The notes under the pieces are model-generated. The model saw only the letters and a list, made by a program, of their open reading frames with translations. It did no database searches and was not told the origin of the DNA. From contig JALOLN010000017.1 in NCBI GenBank assembly GCA_025455945.1, forward strand, positions 1 to 23,052: a DNA stretch of 23,052 nt, read 5' to 3'. Shown here piece after piece: positions 1 through 8,366 of the stretch. The position numbers were made by a program, and so were the translations under genes. Each line of letters begins with the position of its first letter. The first letter of the stretch is position 1. The DNA comes from Actinomycetes bacterium. Its GTDB lineage: Bacteria; Actinomycetota; Actinomycetes; Prado026.

Positions 1-292
1 GCGGGTCGCCCTCCGGCAGGCCCGAGTCGACGAAGCCGAGCCACCGGTGCTCGACGCCGAGGATGTCGCGGGCCGTCGCCATCTCCCGGCGCCGCACGGT
101 GGCGATGTCGGCCAGGACCTCCGGGTCGTCGGCCAGGGCGGGGTTGAGGACGTCGCCACGCTCCCCGCCGGTACAGGTGACGACGAGCACGGCCACCCCC
201 TCGGCGGCGTAGCGGGCCATCGTCGCAGCGCCCTTGCTGGACTCGTCGTCGGGGTGGGCGTGCACGGCCATCAGACGCAGCGGCTCGCTCAC
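1..292 (-). CDS. mca: Mycothiol S-conjugate amidase Mca, N-terminal part
   Basis: This is the first ~97 residues of a LmbE/PIG-L-type zinc amidase; the rest lies beyond the left edge. Mca cleaves mycothiol S-conjugates to give a mercapturic acid and GlcN-Ins, a cytoplasmic detoxification step found only in mycothiol-making actinobacteria. Seen: an N-terminal HAHPDDE metal-binding motif (residues 11-17, likely ligands His13 and Asp16) followed by SSKGAATMARY, which is typical of Mca rather than of the paralogue MshB, and a TCTGGERGDV strand. The GTG at 292 is chosen because a GGAGG sits 7 nt upstream (300-304). It is divergent from the DUF4307 gene, an arrangement conserved in actinobacteria (Rv1082/Rv1081c in M. 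tuberculosis). MshB is the alternative but fits less well. Confidence 0.9.
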   Translation of the reverse strand, partial: MSEPLRLMAVHAHPDDESSKGAATMARYAAEGVAVLVVTCTGGERGDVLNPALADDPEVLADIATVRRREMATARDILGVEHRWLGFVDSGLPEGDP

Positions 293-347
293 TGGGGGTC
301 CTCCGGGGTCGGCACGGCCCCCCATCCTCTCAGCCCGGGCGGCACGG

Positions 348-353
348 CAGACT
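348..353 (+). promoter_or_regulatory. Putative -10 hexamer for a leaderless transcript
   Basis: CAGACT lies exactly 7 nt before the GTG of the DUF4307 gene, and no Shine-Dalgarno sequence is visible there. This is the geometry of an actinobacterial leaderless gene, with the transcript starting at the start codon. No convincing -35 is seen. The same hexamer at the same distance precedes ilvA and the P450 gene. A 9-bp direct repeat CGGCACGGC at 310-318 and 340-348 also lies in this mca/DUF4307 gap; its meaning is unknown. Confidence 0.45.
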
Positions 354-360
354 GGACGTC

Positions 361-753
361 GTGTCCGGCCCCCCGTTGCAGCACGCCGACTACGGTGCCC
401 ACCCGCTGTCCCGCCGCGCCCGCACCGTGCTCGTCGTCCTGGGGCTGCTGGTGGCTGTGGGCGCGACGACCTGGGTCTACCTGCAGTGGCGGGAGCGGAC
501 CGGTGCGCTGTCCTGGGCGACCATCGGGTACGACGTGCGTTCCGACACGGTGGTCGACGTCCGGTTCAGCGTCTCCAAGGCGGCCGAGGATGCCGTCGTG
601 TGCCGCGTGATCGCCCAGGACGACACGACGCTGGTCGTCGGAGAGGCCGAGGTCGACATCCCCGTCGGCCGCACCGACAGCCGCGTCGCGGTGGCCCTGG
701 AGACCACCTCGCGCGCGGTGCTCGGCAGGGTCGACACCTGCCGAGCCCGGTAG
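361..753 (+). CDS. DUF4307 single-pass membrane protein
   Basis: A 130-residue protein of unknown function, recognised as DUF4307 by its size, layout and position beside mca. Seen: a short cytoplasmic N-terminus with basic residues (LSRRAR), one membrane segment at about residues 20-40 (VLVVLGLLVAVGATTWVYL), then a roughly 85-residue extracytoplasmic domain rich in beta-type alternation. Two cysteines lie in that domain, in VVCRV and near the C-terminus in DTCRAR, and could form a disulfide; this pairing is inferred. The GTG at 361 is the first start after a leaderless-type -10 and gives the membrane segment its basic N-flank. The family is linked to mca and greA in actinobacteria, but no activity is established. 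Confidence 0.8.
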   Translation: MSGPPLQHADYGAHPLSRRARTVLVVLGLLVAVGATTWVYLQWRERTGALSWATIGYDVRSDTVVDVRFSVSKAAEDAVVCRVIAQDDTTLVVGEAEVDIPVGRTDSRVAVALETTSRAVLGRVDTCRAR

Positions 754-754
754 C

Positions 755-772
755 GCCGCACCCCGCTGCGGC
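755..772. terminator. Hairpin between convergent genes
   Basis: GCCGCA (755-760) and TGCGGC (767-772) form a 6-bp perfect stem with a 6-nt loop. It fills most of the 25-bp gap between the stop of the DUF4307 gene and the stop of the convergent ABC ATPase gene. There is no U-tract, which is usual in high-GC actinobacteria. It could act in both directions. Confidence 0.45.
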
Positions 773-778
773 AGCCGA

Positions 779-1546
779 CTACAGCACCTTGGAGAGGAAA
801 GCCTGGGTGCGCTTGTGCTGCGGGTTGGTGATCACCTCGCGCGGCGGGCCGGCCTCGACGACGACGCCGCCGTCCATGAAGACCAGCGAGTCGCCCACCT
901 CGCGGGCGAACCCCATCTCATGGGTGACGACGACCATGGTCATCCCGGACTCGGCGAGCTGGCGCATGACCTCGAGCACGTCCCCCACGAGCTCGGGGTC
1001 CAGCGCCGACGTCGGCTCGTCGAAGAGCATGAGCTTGGGCTGCATCGCCAGCGCCCGGGCGATGGCCACCCGCTGCTGCTGGCCGCCGGACAGCATCGAC
1101 GGGTAGGCCCCGCCGCGGTCGCCGAGGCCCACCTGCTTGAGCAGGTCCATGGCCCGCTCGTGGACCACCGACTTCTTCTCGCCCTTGACCTTGACCGGCG
1201 CGACCATCACGTTCTCGAGCGCGGTCATGTGCGGGAAGAGGTTGAACCGCTGGAAGACCATCCCGATCTCGCGGCGCTGGGCGGCGACGTCGCGCTCCTT
1301 CATCTCGTGCAGCTTGCCGCCGCGTTCGCGGTAGCCGACGAGCTCGCCGTCGACCCACAGCTTCCCGGCGTCCACGTCCTCGAGGTGGTTGATGCAGCGC
1401 AGGAAGGTCGACTTGCCCGAGCCCGACGGACCGATGATGCACAACACCTCGCGCGGGGCGATCTCGAGGTCGATCCCCTTGAGTACCTCCACGTGGCCGA
1501 ACGACTTGCAGACCTGCTCGGCCTTCACCATCGGGTGGTCGCTCAT
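779..1546 (-). CDS. Polar amino acid ABC importer, ATP-binding protein
   Basis: A 255-residue GlnQ/HisP-class ATPase that powers uptake of a polar amino acid. All nucleotide-binding motifs are present: Walker A GPSGSGKST (39-47), Q-loop VFQRFNLFPH (98-106), signature LSGGQQQRVAIARA (152-165), Walker B LMLFDEP (172-178) with the D-loop SALD, and the switch His209 in VTHEMGF. The length is usual for the family. The ATG overlaps the TGA of the permease gene by 4 bp (ATGA), so translation is coupled. It is the last gene of a three-gene operon (binding protein, permease, ATPase). Substrate specificity cannot be read from the ATPase. Confidence 0.92.
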   Translation of the reverse strand: MSDHPMVKAEQVCKSFGHVEVLKGIDLEIAPREVLCIIGPSGSGKSTFLRCINHLEDVDAGKLWVDGELVGYRERGGKLHEMKERDVAAQRREIGMVFQRFNLFPHMTALENVMVAPVKVKGEKKSVVHERAMDLLKQVGLGDRGGAYPSMLSGGQQQRVAIARALAMQPKLMLFDEPTSALDPELVGDVLEVMRQLAESGMTMVVVTHEMGFAREVGDSLVFMDGGVVVEAGPPREVITNPQHKRTQAFLSKVL

Positions 1547-2490
1547 TCGATGCCTGCTCCCGTCGGGACCGTCGCCTTGAGCAGCTTCTCCTTCGCCCGG
1601 CCCTGGACGCCGCGCGCGAAGCGCTTCTCCAGGAAGTACTGGCCGACCATGAGGACGCTGGTCATGGACAGGTACCACAGGCAGGCCGCGACGAGCATGG
1701 GGAACACCTGGAAGGTCCGGCTGCCGATCGCCTGGAGCTGGAAGAACAGCTCGTTGGTCACGGGGACGAACGCGAGCAGGGCGGTGTCCTTCAGCATGGC
1801 GATGGTCTCGTTGCCGGTCGGTGGCACGATCACCCGCATGGCCTGCGGGAGGACGATCCGCTGCATCGTCAGCCCCCGGCCCATGCCCAGCGCCTGGGCC
1901 GCCTCCGCCTGGCCGGGGTCGATGGACTGGATCCCCGCCCGCACGATCTCGCCCATGTACGCGCCCTCGGAGAGGGACAGCCCCAGCAGGCCCGCGACCA
2001 GGCCGGAGAGGATCTTGTTGGCGTCCACGCCGAAGATCTGCCCGGAGCCCTCGAGGCCGAAGAGCCCGAGCAGCTGCTCGCCGAAGGGCAGGCCGAAGCC
2101 GACCTCCGCATAGAGGATCCCGAGGTTGCCGAACAGCACCAGCAGGACGACGCGGGGGACCGCCCGGAAGAACCACGTGTAGGCGAAGGCCGCGGACGAG
2201 ATCACGGGGTTCGGCGACAGCCGCATCACCGCGATGATCACGCCGATGACCACGCCGAGGATCATGGCCACCACGGTCACCCAGAGCGTGGTCCAGGCGC
2301 CCTTGAGCACCGGCTCCGAGAACATGTTGTCGAACATGAACTGCCACTGGAACGCGTCGTTCGTCAACAGCATGTGGAGGAACATCGCCGTCAGGATCGC
2401 CACGACGACGATCCCCACCCACCGCCCGGGGTGCCGGACGGGCACGGCCTTGATGGGCTCGGGCCGTGCCTGTCCGGTCGGTTCGGTCAT
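1543..2490 (-). CDS. Polar amino acid ABC importer, membrane permease
   Basis: A 315-residue HisM/GlnP-family permease of the His/Glu/Gln/Arg type. Seen: a first membrane helix at about 24-41, a second at about 67-88, further helices around 103-130 and 158-178, and the EAA loop that docks on the ATPase, EAAQALGMGRGLTMQRIVLPQA in outline (196-217), followed by helices to about residue 285. It is longer than the roughly 220-residue E. coli type because of an extended N-terminus with an extra helix and an insert around 125-160. That form is common in actinobacteria. Only one permease is encoded, so the transporter is probably a homodimer. The ATG lies 6 bp after the binding-protein stop, and the 3' end overlaps the ATPase gene. 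Confidence 0.9.
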   Translation of the reverse strand: MTEPTGQARPEPIKAVPVRHPGRWVGIVVVAILTAMFLHMLLTNDAFQWQFMFDNMFSEPVLKGAWTTLWVTVVAMILGVVIGVIIAVMRLSPNPVISSAAFAYTWFFRAVPRVVLLVLFGNLGILYAEVGFGLPFGEQLLGLFGLEGSGQIFGVDANKILSGLVAGLLGLSLSEGAYMGEIVRAGIQSIDPGQAEAAQALGMGRGLTMQRIVLPQAMRVIVPPTGNETIAMLKDTALLAFVPVTNELFFQLQAIGSRTFQVFPMLVAACLWYLSMTSVLMVGQYFLEKRFARGVQGRAKEKLLKATVPTGAGIE

Positions 2491-2496
2491 CGCCGC

Positions 2497-3402
2497 CTAC
2501 CCCAACGTCGGGTTAACCGTGGGGTCGGTGATAGCGCCCTGGCTGACACCCCACTCGTCGAGCACCGACTTGTAGGTGCCGTCGGCGATCAGCGCCTTCA
2601 CGGCATCCGCAACAGCCTGGGCGAAGTCCGTCTGCTCCTTCTGGATCGCGTACCCGTACGGAGCCGAGTCGTAGATGTCGCCGAGCAGCTCGAGCTGGTC
2701 GTTGGTCTGCTTCACCGCGTACGCGATGATCGGCGAGTCGGCGAGCATGGCGACGTCCTTGCCCGACACCACCGAGGCGGTCGCCTGGTCCTGGCCCTGG
2801 TACTGGTCGATGGTGATGGCGGACTTGCCCGCGTCCGTGCAGGCCTTCGACCGCGCCTCGACGTCGTCGACCTGGACGGTCGCCTTCTGGACGGCGACCT
2901 TCAGGCCGCACGCGGCGTCCGGGTCCACCGAGTTCGGGTTGCCCTTCTGCGTCGCCCACTGGGTGCCGGCCGAGAAGTAGCTGACCATGTTGACGATCTG
3001 CATGCGCTCCTCGTTGACGGTGAACGACGAGACGCCGATCTCGTACTTGCCCGACTGCACGCTCGGGATGATGTTGGCGAACGGGGCCGGCACCCACTCG
3101 GTCTGCAGGCCCAGCTTGGCCGCGACCGCGTCGAACAGGTCGATGTTGAATCCGATGACGGTCTGGCCGTCGGTGTCCAGGAACTCGTTGGGCGCGTAGG
3201 TGGCGTCGACCCCGATGACGATCTTGCCGTCGGACTTGATCGCGTCAGGCACCTTGGCGGCGAGCGCGGCGTCGACGCTGGTGCCGGCGCCGGACGAGGA
3301 GGACGACTCCCCCTCGGAGGACGAGCCGCACGCGGTGAGGGATGCAGCAGTGGCGAGCACCGCGGCGGCCACCAGGCCGACGCGGAGTGTGGATCGGGAC
3401 AC
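2497..3402 (-). CDS. Polar amino acid ABC importer, substrate-binding lipoprotein
   Basis: A 301-residue family 3 extracellular solute-binding protein. The signal peptide ends in a lipobox, LTAC, with Cys25 as the acylated residue, followed by a Ser/Glu/Gly-rich linker (about 26-42) that tethers the binding domain outside the membrane. The domain starts at about residue 58 (GKIVIGVDATYAPNEF), continues with GFNIDLFDAVAAKLGL and a lobe-crossing VQSGKYEIGVSSFTVNEERM, and ends with a YKSVLDEWGV helix, all typical of amino acid binders. Two cysteine-containing segments (AACGLKV, SKACTDAG) could form a disulfide. The GTG at 3402 is chosen for the AGGAGG at 3410-3415. It is first in the importer operon and only 50 bp from the divergent greA start, so both promoters must be packed into or beyond that gap. 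The ligand is unknown. Confidence 0.9.
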   Translation of the reverse strand: MSRSTLRVGLVAAAVLATAASLTACGSSSEGESSSSSGAGTSVDAALAAKVPDAIKSDGKIVIGVDATYAPNEFLDTDGQTVIGFNIDLFDAVAAKLGLQTEWVPAPFANIIPSVQSGKYEIGVSSFTVNEERMQIVNMVSYFSAGTQWATQKGNPNSVDPDAACGLKVAVQKATVQVDDVEARSKACTDAGKSAITIDQYQGQDQATASVVSGKDVAMLADSPIIAYAVKQTNDQLELLGDIYDSAPYGYAIQKEQTDFAQAVADAVKALIADGTYKSVLDEWGVSQGAITDPTVNPTLG

Positions 3403-3452
3403 GGGACGGCCTCCTGCTCGGGTGACTCGCGAACCCGTGCAGGAGTACGCCC

Positions 3453-3941
3453 GTGACCACCTGGCTCTCGCAGGAGGCCTACGACCGGCTCAAGGCCGAG
3501 TACGAGCACCTCACCGGACCGGCCCGCGGGGCGCTGGCGAAGAAGATCGAGGCCGCTCGCGAGGAGGGCGACCTGCGCGAGAACAGCGGCTACCACGCCG
3601 CCAAGGAGGAGCAGGGGAAGATGGAGGCGCGGATCAAGCAGCTGCGCCACCTGCTCGAGACGGCCCAGGTCGGCGCCGCCCCTGAGGCCGACGGCACGGT
3701 GAAGGCGGGCATGGTCGTGCAGGTCGCGTTCCGCGGTGGCGCCCTGGACGGCGAGCGCGAGACGTTCCTGCTCGGGTCGCGCGAGCAGGCGGGGCACACC
3801 GACATCGACGTCTACTCCCCGCAGTCACCCCTCGGCGGCGCCGTCCTCGACTCCGCGGTCGGCGACTCGGTCACCTACACCCTCCCCAACGGCAAGCAGC
3901 TCACCGTCGAGGTCCTCGACGCCCAGCCCTTCACCGGCTGA
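3453..3941 (+). CDS. greA: Transcription elongation factor GreA
   Basis: A 162-residue GreA/GreB-family factor that enters the RNA polymerase secondary channel and stimulates cleavage of backtracked RNA. Seen: the N-terminal coiled-coil domain (about 1-78) with the tip motif GDLRENSGYHAAKEEQ (39-54). The acidic tip residues Asp40 and Glu43, needed for cleavage in the family, are both present, so it should be active rather than an anti-Gre paralogue. A C-terminal FKBP-like domain (about 85-162) includes SPLGGAVLDSAVGDSVTYTLPNG. The GTG at 3453 has AGGAG 7 nt upstream (3441-3445). In M. tuberculosis greA sits directly between metB and the DUF4307 gene; here an amino acid importer separates it from the DUF4307 gene. 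Confidence 0.93.
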   Translation: MTTWLSQEAYDRLKAEYEHLTGPARGALAKKIEAAREEGDLRENSGYHAAKEEQGKMEARIKQLRHLLETAQVGAAPEADGTVKAGMVVQVAFRGGALDGERETFLLGSREQAGHTDIDVYSPQSPLGGAVLDSAVGDSVTYTLPNGKQLTVEVLDAQPFTG

Positions 3942-3951
3942 CCGGGGGCTG
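3924..3951. terminator. Hairpin at the greA/ABC-2 permease convergence
   Basis: CAGCCC (3924-3929) pairs with GGGCTG (3946-3951). Inside it CCGG (934-937 of the third kilobase) pairs with CCGG (942-945) around a CTGA loop, with a 4-nt one-sided bulge. This gives about 10 base pairs in all, spanning the greA stop codon and ending 2 bp before the stop of the convergent gene. It has no U-tract. It is plausible as a bidirectional terminator, but GC-rich DNA often yields such stems by chance. Confidence 0.35.
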
Positions 3952-3953
3952 CG

Positions 3954-4768
3954 TCAGCGGGTGCTGGCCTCCCGGTAGCGCCGGATGGCCAGCGGCGCGA
4001 AGACCACGAGCAGGCCGATGGTCCAGACCAGGGTGACCAGGACCGGGTGCCGGCCGGGCAGGCTGTCGGTCACGAAGGGGTTCGGGTTGCCGAACAGCTC
4101 GCGACATGCGGACACCAGCGCGCTGATGGGGTTCCACTCCGCGAAGGGCTGCAGCCACCCCGGCATCGTCCCGATCGGCACGAAGGCGTTCGACAGGAAC
4201 GTGAGCGGGAAGATGACGATGAACCCGACCTGCTGCGCCACCTCGACGGTGGGCACCACGAGGCCGACGTACACCCCCACCCACGACATCGCGTGGGCGA
4301 ACAGCAGGAGCAGGGCCAAGGCGGCGAGGAAGCCGCCGAGCCCGGTGTGGACCCGCCACCCCACCGCCAGGCCCGAGAGCATGAGGACGAAGAGGATCCC
4401 GGCGTTGTAGACGACGTCGGACGTCGTCCGGCCGCTGAGCACCGCCGACCGCGCCATGGGCAGGGACCGGAACCGGTCGATGATGCCGCGGTTCATGTCC
4501 TCGGTCATGCCGATCGCGGTCGTCACCGCGGCGAAGGCCAGCGTCTGGGCGAAGATCCCCGGCATGAGGTATTCGCGGTAGGAGCCGCCGCCGGGCAGCC
4601 GGATCGCGCCCCCGAAGACGAACGCGAACAGCAGTACGAACATGATCGACTGCAGCACCGCGAACACGGCCAGCTCGGGGATCCGCGGGATCCGCTTGAG
4701 GTTGCGCCACGTGACGACCAGGCCGTCGGCGACGGCCGACGGGAGCACCTGACTGCCCTCGGTGGTGG

Positions 4769-4772
<4 letters not shown>
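3954..4772 (-). CDS. DrrB-like ABC-2 type export permease
   Basis: A 272-residue ABC-2 membrane protein, the permease half of a DrrAB-type exporter (the family that exports daunorubicin and lipids). Seen: six likely membrane segments, at about 33-55, 70-90 (the EYLMPGIFAQTLAFAAV region), 121-141, 147-172, 180-203 and 238-262. Also seen are the family's conserved segments EDMNRGIIDRFRSLPMARSAVLSGR in outline (91-115) and NPISALVSACRELF (216-229). The start ATG overlaps the ATPase stop by 4 bp, so the two are made together. The cargo cannot be told from the sequence. It is convergent with greA with a 12-bp gap. Confidence 0.9.
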
Positions 4773-5767
<995 letters not shown>

Positions 5768-5791
5768 CCGATCCCTTCCGCCGATCCGGCG

Positions 5792-5820
5792 AACCTACGT
5801 CCGCCCTCCGACAGGGGCAA
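5792..5820 (-). promoter_or_regulatory. Putative sigma-70 promoter for the DrrAB operon
   Basis: On the minus strand TTGCCC (5815-5820) is followed, after exactly 17 nt, by TAGGTT (5792-5797), a good actinobacterial -10. Transcription would start near 5785, giving a leader of about 18 nt that contains the GAAGGGA ribosome site. It lies in the 65-bp gap after the DUF2089 gene, so the exporter may be expressed separately from the genes upstream. Confidence 0.45.
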
Positions 5821-5832
5821 CGGGTTTCCCGG

Positions 5833-6228
5833 TCAGGGGCGCAGCAGCGACTCCGCCTCGTCGACGGACAGCCGACCGGCGGCCAGGTCGGCGAGCACGC
5901 GGTCCCGATCGGCCGGTGCGGGCTCCGCGGGGTCCTCCAGGCCGATCCGCCGGAGCAGGTCCGCGAAGCGCTGGCGGGCGGTGGGGTAGCTGACCCCGAG
6001 GTGCCGCTCGAGGTCCTTCATGTTCCCGCGCGAGACGAGGAACACCCGCAGCAGCTCGAGGTCGGCGTCGGACAGCCCGCAGTAGGCGCACTGCCGGAAC
6101 GCCCCGGAGAGCTCGGTCCCGCAGGAGCGGCAGCCGAGCCGGGTGAGCGCGAGCGGGGCGCTGCACACCGGGCAGTCGCGCGGCGGCCGGTGGAGGTCGG
6201 CGTGCGGGTCGCGAGGCTGGCCGCTCAT
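5833..6228 (-). CDS. DUF2089 family Zn-ribbon/HTH protein
   Basis: A 131-residue putative regulator. Seen: an N-terminal zinc ribbon with CPVC (19-22), CRSC (33-36) and CAYC (47-50); the first two pairs give four ligands and the third pair is extra. A helical segment follows with LELLRVFLVSRGNMKDLERHLGVSYPTARQRFADLL in outline (57-92), which looks like a DNA-binding helix-turn-helix. A C-terminal helical hairpin, DRVLADLAAGRLSVDEAESLL, closes the protein. The last motif closely resembles the N-terminus of the partner protein encoded just upstream. The ATG overlaps the partner's TGA by 4 bp. DUF2089 has no established function that I know of; a regulator acting with the partner, or on the adjacent exporter genes, is an inference. 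Confidence 0.82.
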   Translation of the reverse strand: MSGQPRDPHADLHRPPRDCPVCSAPLALTRLGCRSCGTELSGAFRQCAYCGLSDADLELLRVFLVSRGNMKDLERHLGVSYPTARQRFADLLRRIGLEDPAEPAPADRDRVLADLAAGRLSVDEAESLLRP

Positions 6229-7040
6229 GGCAGCCGCACCTTCGCCGACCCCATGACGAGGTCGAGGTCGACGGTGTCCCGGCCGGTGCCCACGACGACC
6301 TCCTCGGTCCCCTCCGGGGAGACCTTGCGCCAGGTGCCGTCGGCGCCGCGCACCGAGACCTCACCGAGCTGCACCCGGGTCCGCACCCGCACGTCGGACC
6401 CGGGCTGCAGCCGCAGGTCGACGCTGCCGGTCTCGACCCGCACCGACGACTCCCCGACCGGGCGCATGTCCAGCCTGGCGCTGCCGGCTCGGACGACCCC
6501 CTGGACGGGCGCCACACAGTCCGCGACGACGAGCGACCCGGCGGTGACCTTGACGCTCAGCGGCGCGGCGAGCCCGCTGATCCGCAGCGCACCGGCGGTC
6601 ACCTCCGCCTCGACCGGCAGCGTCGGGTGGACCCGCACGGTCAGTGGCGTGCCCCACGTCGACGACTCCGCCAGCCAGCGGGAGAGCGTGCTGCGCTGCT
6701 CGTAGCTGTAGGAGCCGGGCTCGGCCGCTGCCTCGGGCGGTCCGACGACCAGGTCGGCGCCCTCGCGGTACACCGCGTGCGGCCCCTCGACCGTCGCGCT
6801 GTCCACGGTGACGTCGCCGACCAGCCGCACCGATCGGGCGGTGGCCCGGACGACGACCCGACGCACCGCCTGGTCGGGGCTCGGCGGGGGGACCGCGGCG
6901 GCCGCGTCGTCCGGCGCGGGCTGCGACTCGGCCTGGGCCGGGGCCGCCGCCGGGGCCTGGTCCAACAGGCGGGCCGCCTCCGCCGGGTCCAGCCGGCCCT
7001 CGGCGACCTCCGTGAGCAGAGCACGAACGTCTGTAAACAT
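6225..7040 (-). CDS. DUF4097-like beta-repeat protein with a short N-terminal helical motif
   Basis: A 271-residue protein that I recognise only by architecture. Residues 1-22 (FTDVRALLTEVAEGRLDPAEAARLL after Met1) form a SHOCT-like/YvlB-N-like helical hairpin. A Pro/Ala/Gln linker runs to about residue 60. The rest is a series of short beta-strand repeats of the kind AGALRISGL, AGSLVVADC, AGSARLDMR, TGSVDLRLQ and LGEVSVRG, as in DUF4097/DUF4098 adhesin-like beta-helices. There is no signal peptide or membrane segment, so it is probably cytoplasmic. The ATG at 7040 is preferred over a TTG 18 nt upstream because a promoter with TTGACA places the transcript start on that ATG. It is translationally coupled to the DUF2089 gene. 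Function unknown. Confidence 0.75.
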   Translation of the reverse strand: MFTDVRALLTEVAEGRLDPAEAARLLDQAPAAAPAQAESQPAPDDAAAAVPPPSPDQAVRRVVVRATARSVRLVGDVTVDSATVEGPHAVYREGADLVVGPPEAAAEPGSYSYEQRSTLSRWLAESSTWGTPLTVRVHPTLPVEAEVTAGALRISGLAAPLSVKVTAGSLVVADCVAPVQGVVRAGSARLDMRPVGESSVRVETGSVDLRLQPGSDVRVRTRVQLGEVSVRGADGTWRKVSPEGTEEVVVGTGRDTVDLDLVMGSAKVRLP

Positions 7041-7046
7041 GGGAAT

Positions 7047-7075
7047 ATGGAACTGCAAGGGTCACTGATTGTCAA
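7047..7075 (-). promoter_or_regulatory. Putative promoter of the DUF4097-like/DUF2089 operon
   Basis: On the minus strand a perfect TTGACA (7070-7075) is followed after 17 nt by TTCCAT (7047-7052), then 6 nt, then the ATG at 7040. The start of transcription would fall on or beside the A of the ATG, so the mRNA would be leaderless. The -35 overlaps the ilvA stop codon (7072-7074). An alternative -10, CATATT at 7044-7049, has better bases but a 20-nt spacer. The stretch is noticeably AT-rich for this genome. Confidence 0.45.
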
Positions 7076-8337
7076 GCGAGCCTTTCCATATCTTCAACAT
7101 GAACGGTGAACCCTGCGGTGGCCAGCCGGGCGAGGACCGCCTCGGTGTGGGCCGGCCCCCGTGTCTCCAGCTCGACGTCGATCGCCACCTCGTCGTGGGA
7201 GAGCGCCCGCTCGGTGCGGTGGTGCGCCACCTCGAGGACGTTGGCGTCGGACTCGGCCAGCACGCCCAGCAGCCCCGCGAGGTTGCCCGGGCGGTCCGGG
7301 ACGGTCACCCGGACCGACAGGAACCGGCCCGCTGCGGTGAGGCCGTGGCGCAGCACCCGCAGGAGCAGCAGGGGGTCGATGTTGCCGCCGCTGAGCACCG
7401 CGACGACCGGGGGCTCGAAAGCACCGGGGTCGTCCAGCAGGGCCGCCACCGCGGCGGCGCCCGCCGGCTCCACCACGAGCTTGGCCCGCTCCAGGCACAG
7501 CAGCAGGGCCCGGGAGAGCATCGGCTCGGGCACGGTGCGGATCTCGTCGACGTACCGGCGGACCAGCTCGAACGGGACGTCACCGGGGCGGCCCACCGCG
7601 ATCCCGTCCGCCATCGTCGCCATGCTCGCCAGCGCGACCGGATGCCCGGCCGCCAGCGACGCCGGGTAGGCCGCCGCCCGCTCCGCCTGCACGCCGACGA
7701 CCCGGACGTCGGGGCGGGTCCCCCGGACCGCGACGGCGATCCCGGCGAGCAGCCCACCGCCCCCGGTGCACACCACGACCGTGCGGACGTCCGGGCACTG
7801 CTCGAGGATCTCCAGTCCGCAGGTGCCCTGTCCCGCGACGATGTCGACATGGTCGAAGGGGTGGATGAGCACCGCTCCGGTCTCGGCCTCGAACTCCCGG
7901 GCCGCGTCCAGCGCGGTGTCGATGGTCTCGCCCACGAACCGGATGTCGGCGCCGTAGCCGCGGGTGGCCTGCACCTTCGGGATCGGCGCCCCCTCCGGCA
8001 TGAAGACCGTCGAGCGCAGCCCCAGCATGGACGCGGCGAGGGCGACCCCCTGGGCATGGTTGCCCGCGCTGGCCGCGACGACGCCCCGCGCCCGTTCGTC
8101 GGACGAGAGCCGGACCATCCGGGTGTAGGCCCCGCGGATCTTGAACGAGCCGGCCCGCTGGAGGTTCTCGCACTTGAGGTGGACGGGGCCACCGACGCGC
8201 TCGGAGAGCGGGCGCGACCCCTCCAGCGGCGTGCGCCGGGCCACGCCGCGCAGCAGCTCCCGGGCGGCCTCGACGTCGGCCAGCGTGACGCTCGGGGGGG
8301 ACGTGTTCGCATCCGGTAAGGACGTCGGGGGCGCCAT
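7072..8337 (-). CDS. ilvA: Threonine ammonia-lyase with C-terminal ACT domain
   Basis: A 421-residue PLP enzyme that converts L-threonine to 2-oxobutanoate and ammonia, the first step of isoleucine synthesis. Seen: the PLP-lysine motif GSFKIRGA (Lys66), the substrate loop SAGNHAQG (90-97), the phosphate-binding TGGGGL (191-196) and a single C-terminal ACT-like regulatory domain from about residue 335 (LSVRVTVPDRPGNLAGLLG). The single ACT domain marks the shorter TdcB/IlvA form (TIGR01127 type) rather than the two-ACT-domain E. coli IlvA. The ATG at 8337 is chosen because a longer frame would run into the divergent P450 and because CAGACT lies 7 nt upstream. Its stop overlaps the promoter of the next gene. 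Confidence 0.93.
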   Translation of the reverse strand: MAPPTSLPDANTSPPSVTLADVEAARELLRGVARRTPLEGSRPLSERVGGPVHLKCENLQRAGSFKIRGAYTRMVRLSSDERARGVVAASAGNHAQGVALAASMLGLRSTVFMPEGAPIPKVQATRGYGADIRFVGETIDTALDAAREFEAETGAVLIHPFDHVDIVAGQGTCGLEILEQCPDVRTVVVCTGGGGLLAGIAVAVRGTRPDVRVVGVQAERAAAYPASLAAGHPVALASMATMADGIAVGRPGDVPFELVRRYVDEIRTVPEPMLSRALLLCLERAKLVVEPAGAAAVAALLDDPGAFEPPVVAVLSGGNIDPLLLLRVLRHGLTAAGRFLSVRVTVPDRPGNLAGLLGVLAESDANVLEVAHHRTERALSHDEVAIDVELETRGPAHTEAVLARLATAGFTVHVEDMERLA

Positions 8338-8343
8338 GGCGCG

Positions 8344-8366
8344 CAGTCTGGCACCGGCGCAGACTG
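8344..8366. promoter_or_regulatory. Inverted repeat formed by two opposed -10 hexamers
   Basis: CAGTCTG (8344-8350) and CAGACTG (8360-8366) are a perfect 7-bp inverted repeat with a 9-bp spacer between the divergent ilvA and P450 genes. On each strand the hexamer CAGACT stands exactly 7 nt before an ATG: 8345-8350 before ilvA (ATG 8337) and 8360-8365 before the P450 ATG at 8373. No Shine-Dalgarno is present on either side. This reads as two head-to-head promoters for leaderless transcripts. A dimeric repressor site is the alternative reading. No strong -35 is seen for the P450 direction; TGGCCA (8368-8373) is a 4/6 candidate for ilvA. Confidence 0.5.

Noticed and set aside
8344..8366. The ilvA/P450 inverted repeat as a RNA hairpin hiding the P450 start, or as a TetR-type operator
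   Set aside because: The identical 7-nt distance from CAGACT to ATG on both strands, and the same arrangement at the DUF4307 gene, are better explained by opposed -10 elements. An additional operator role cannot be excluded.
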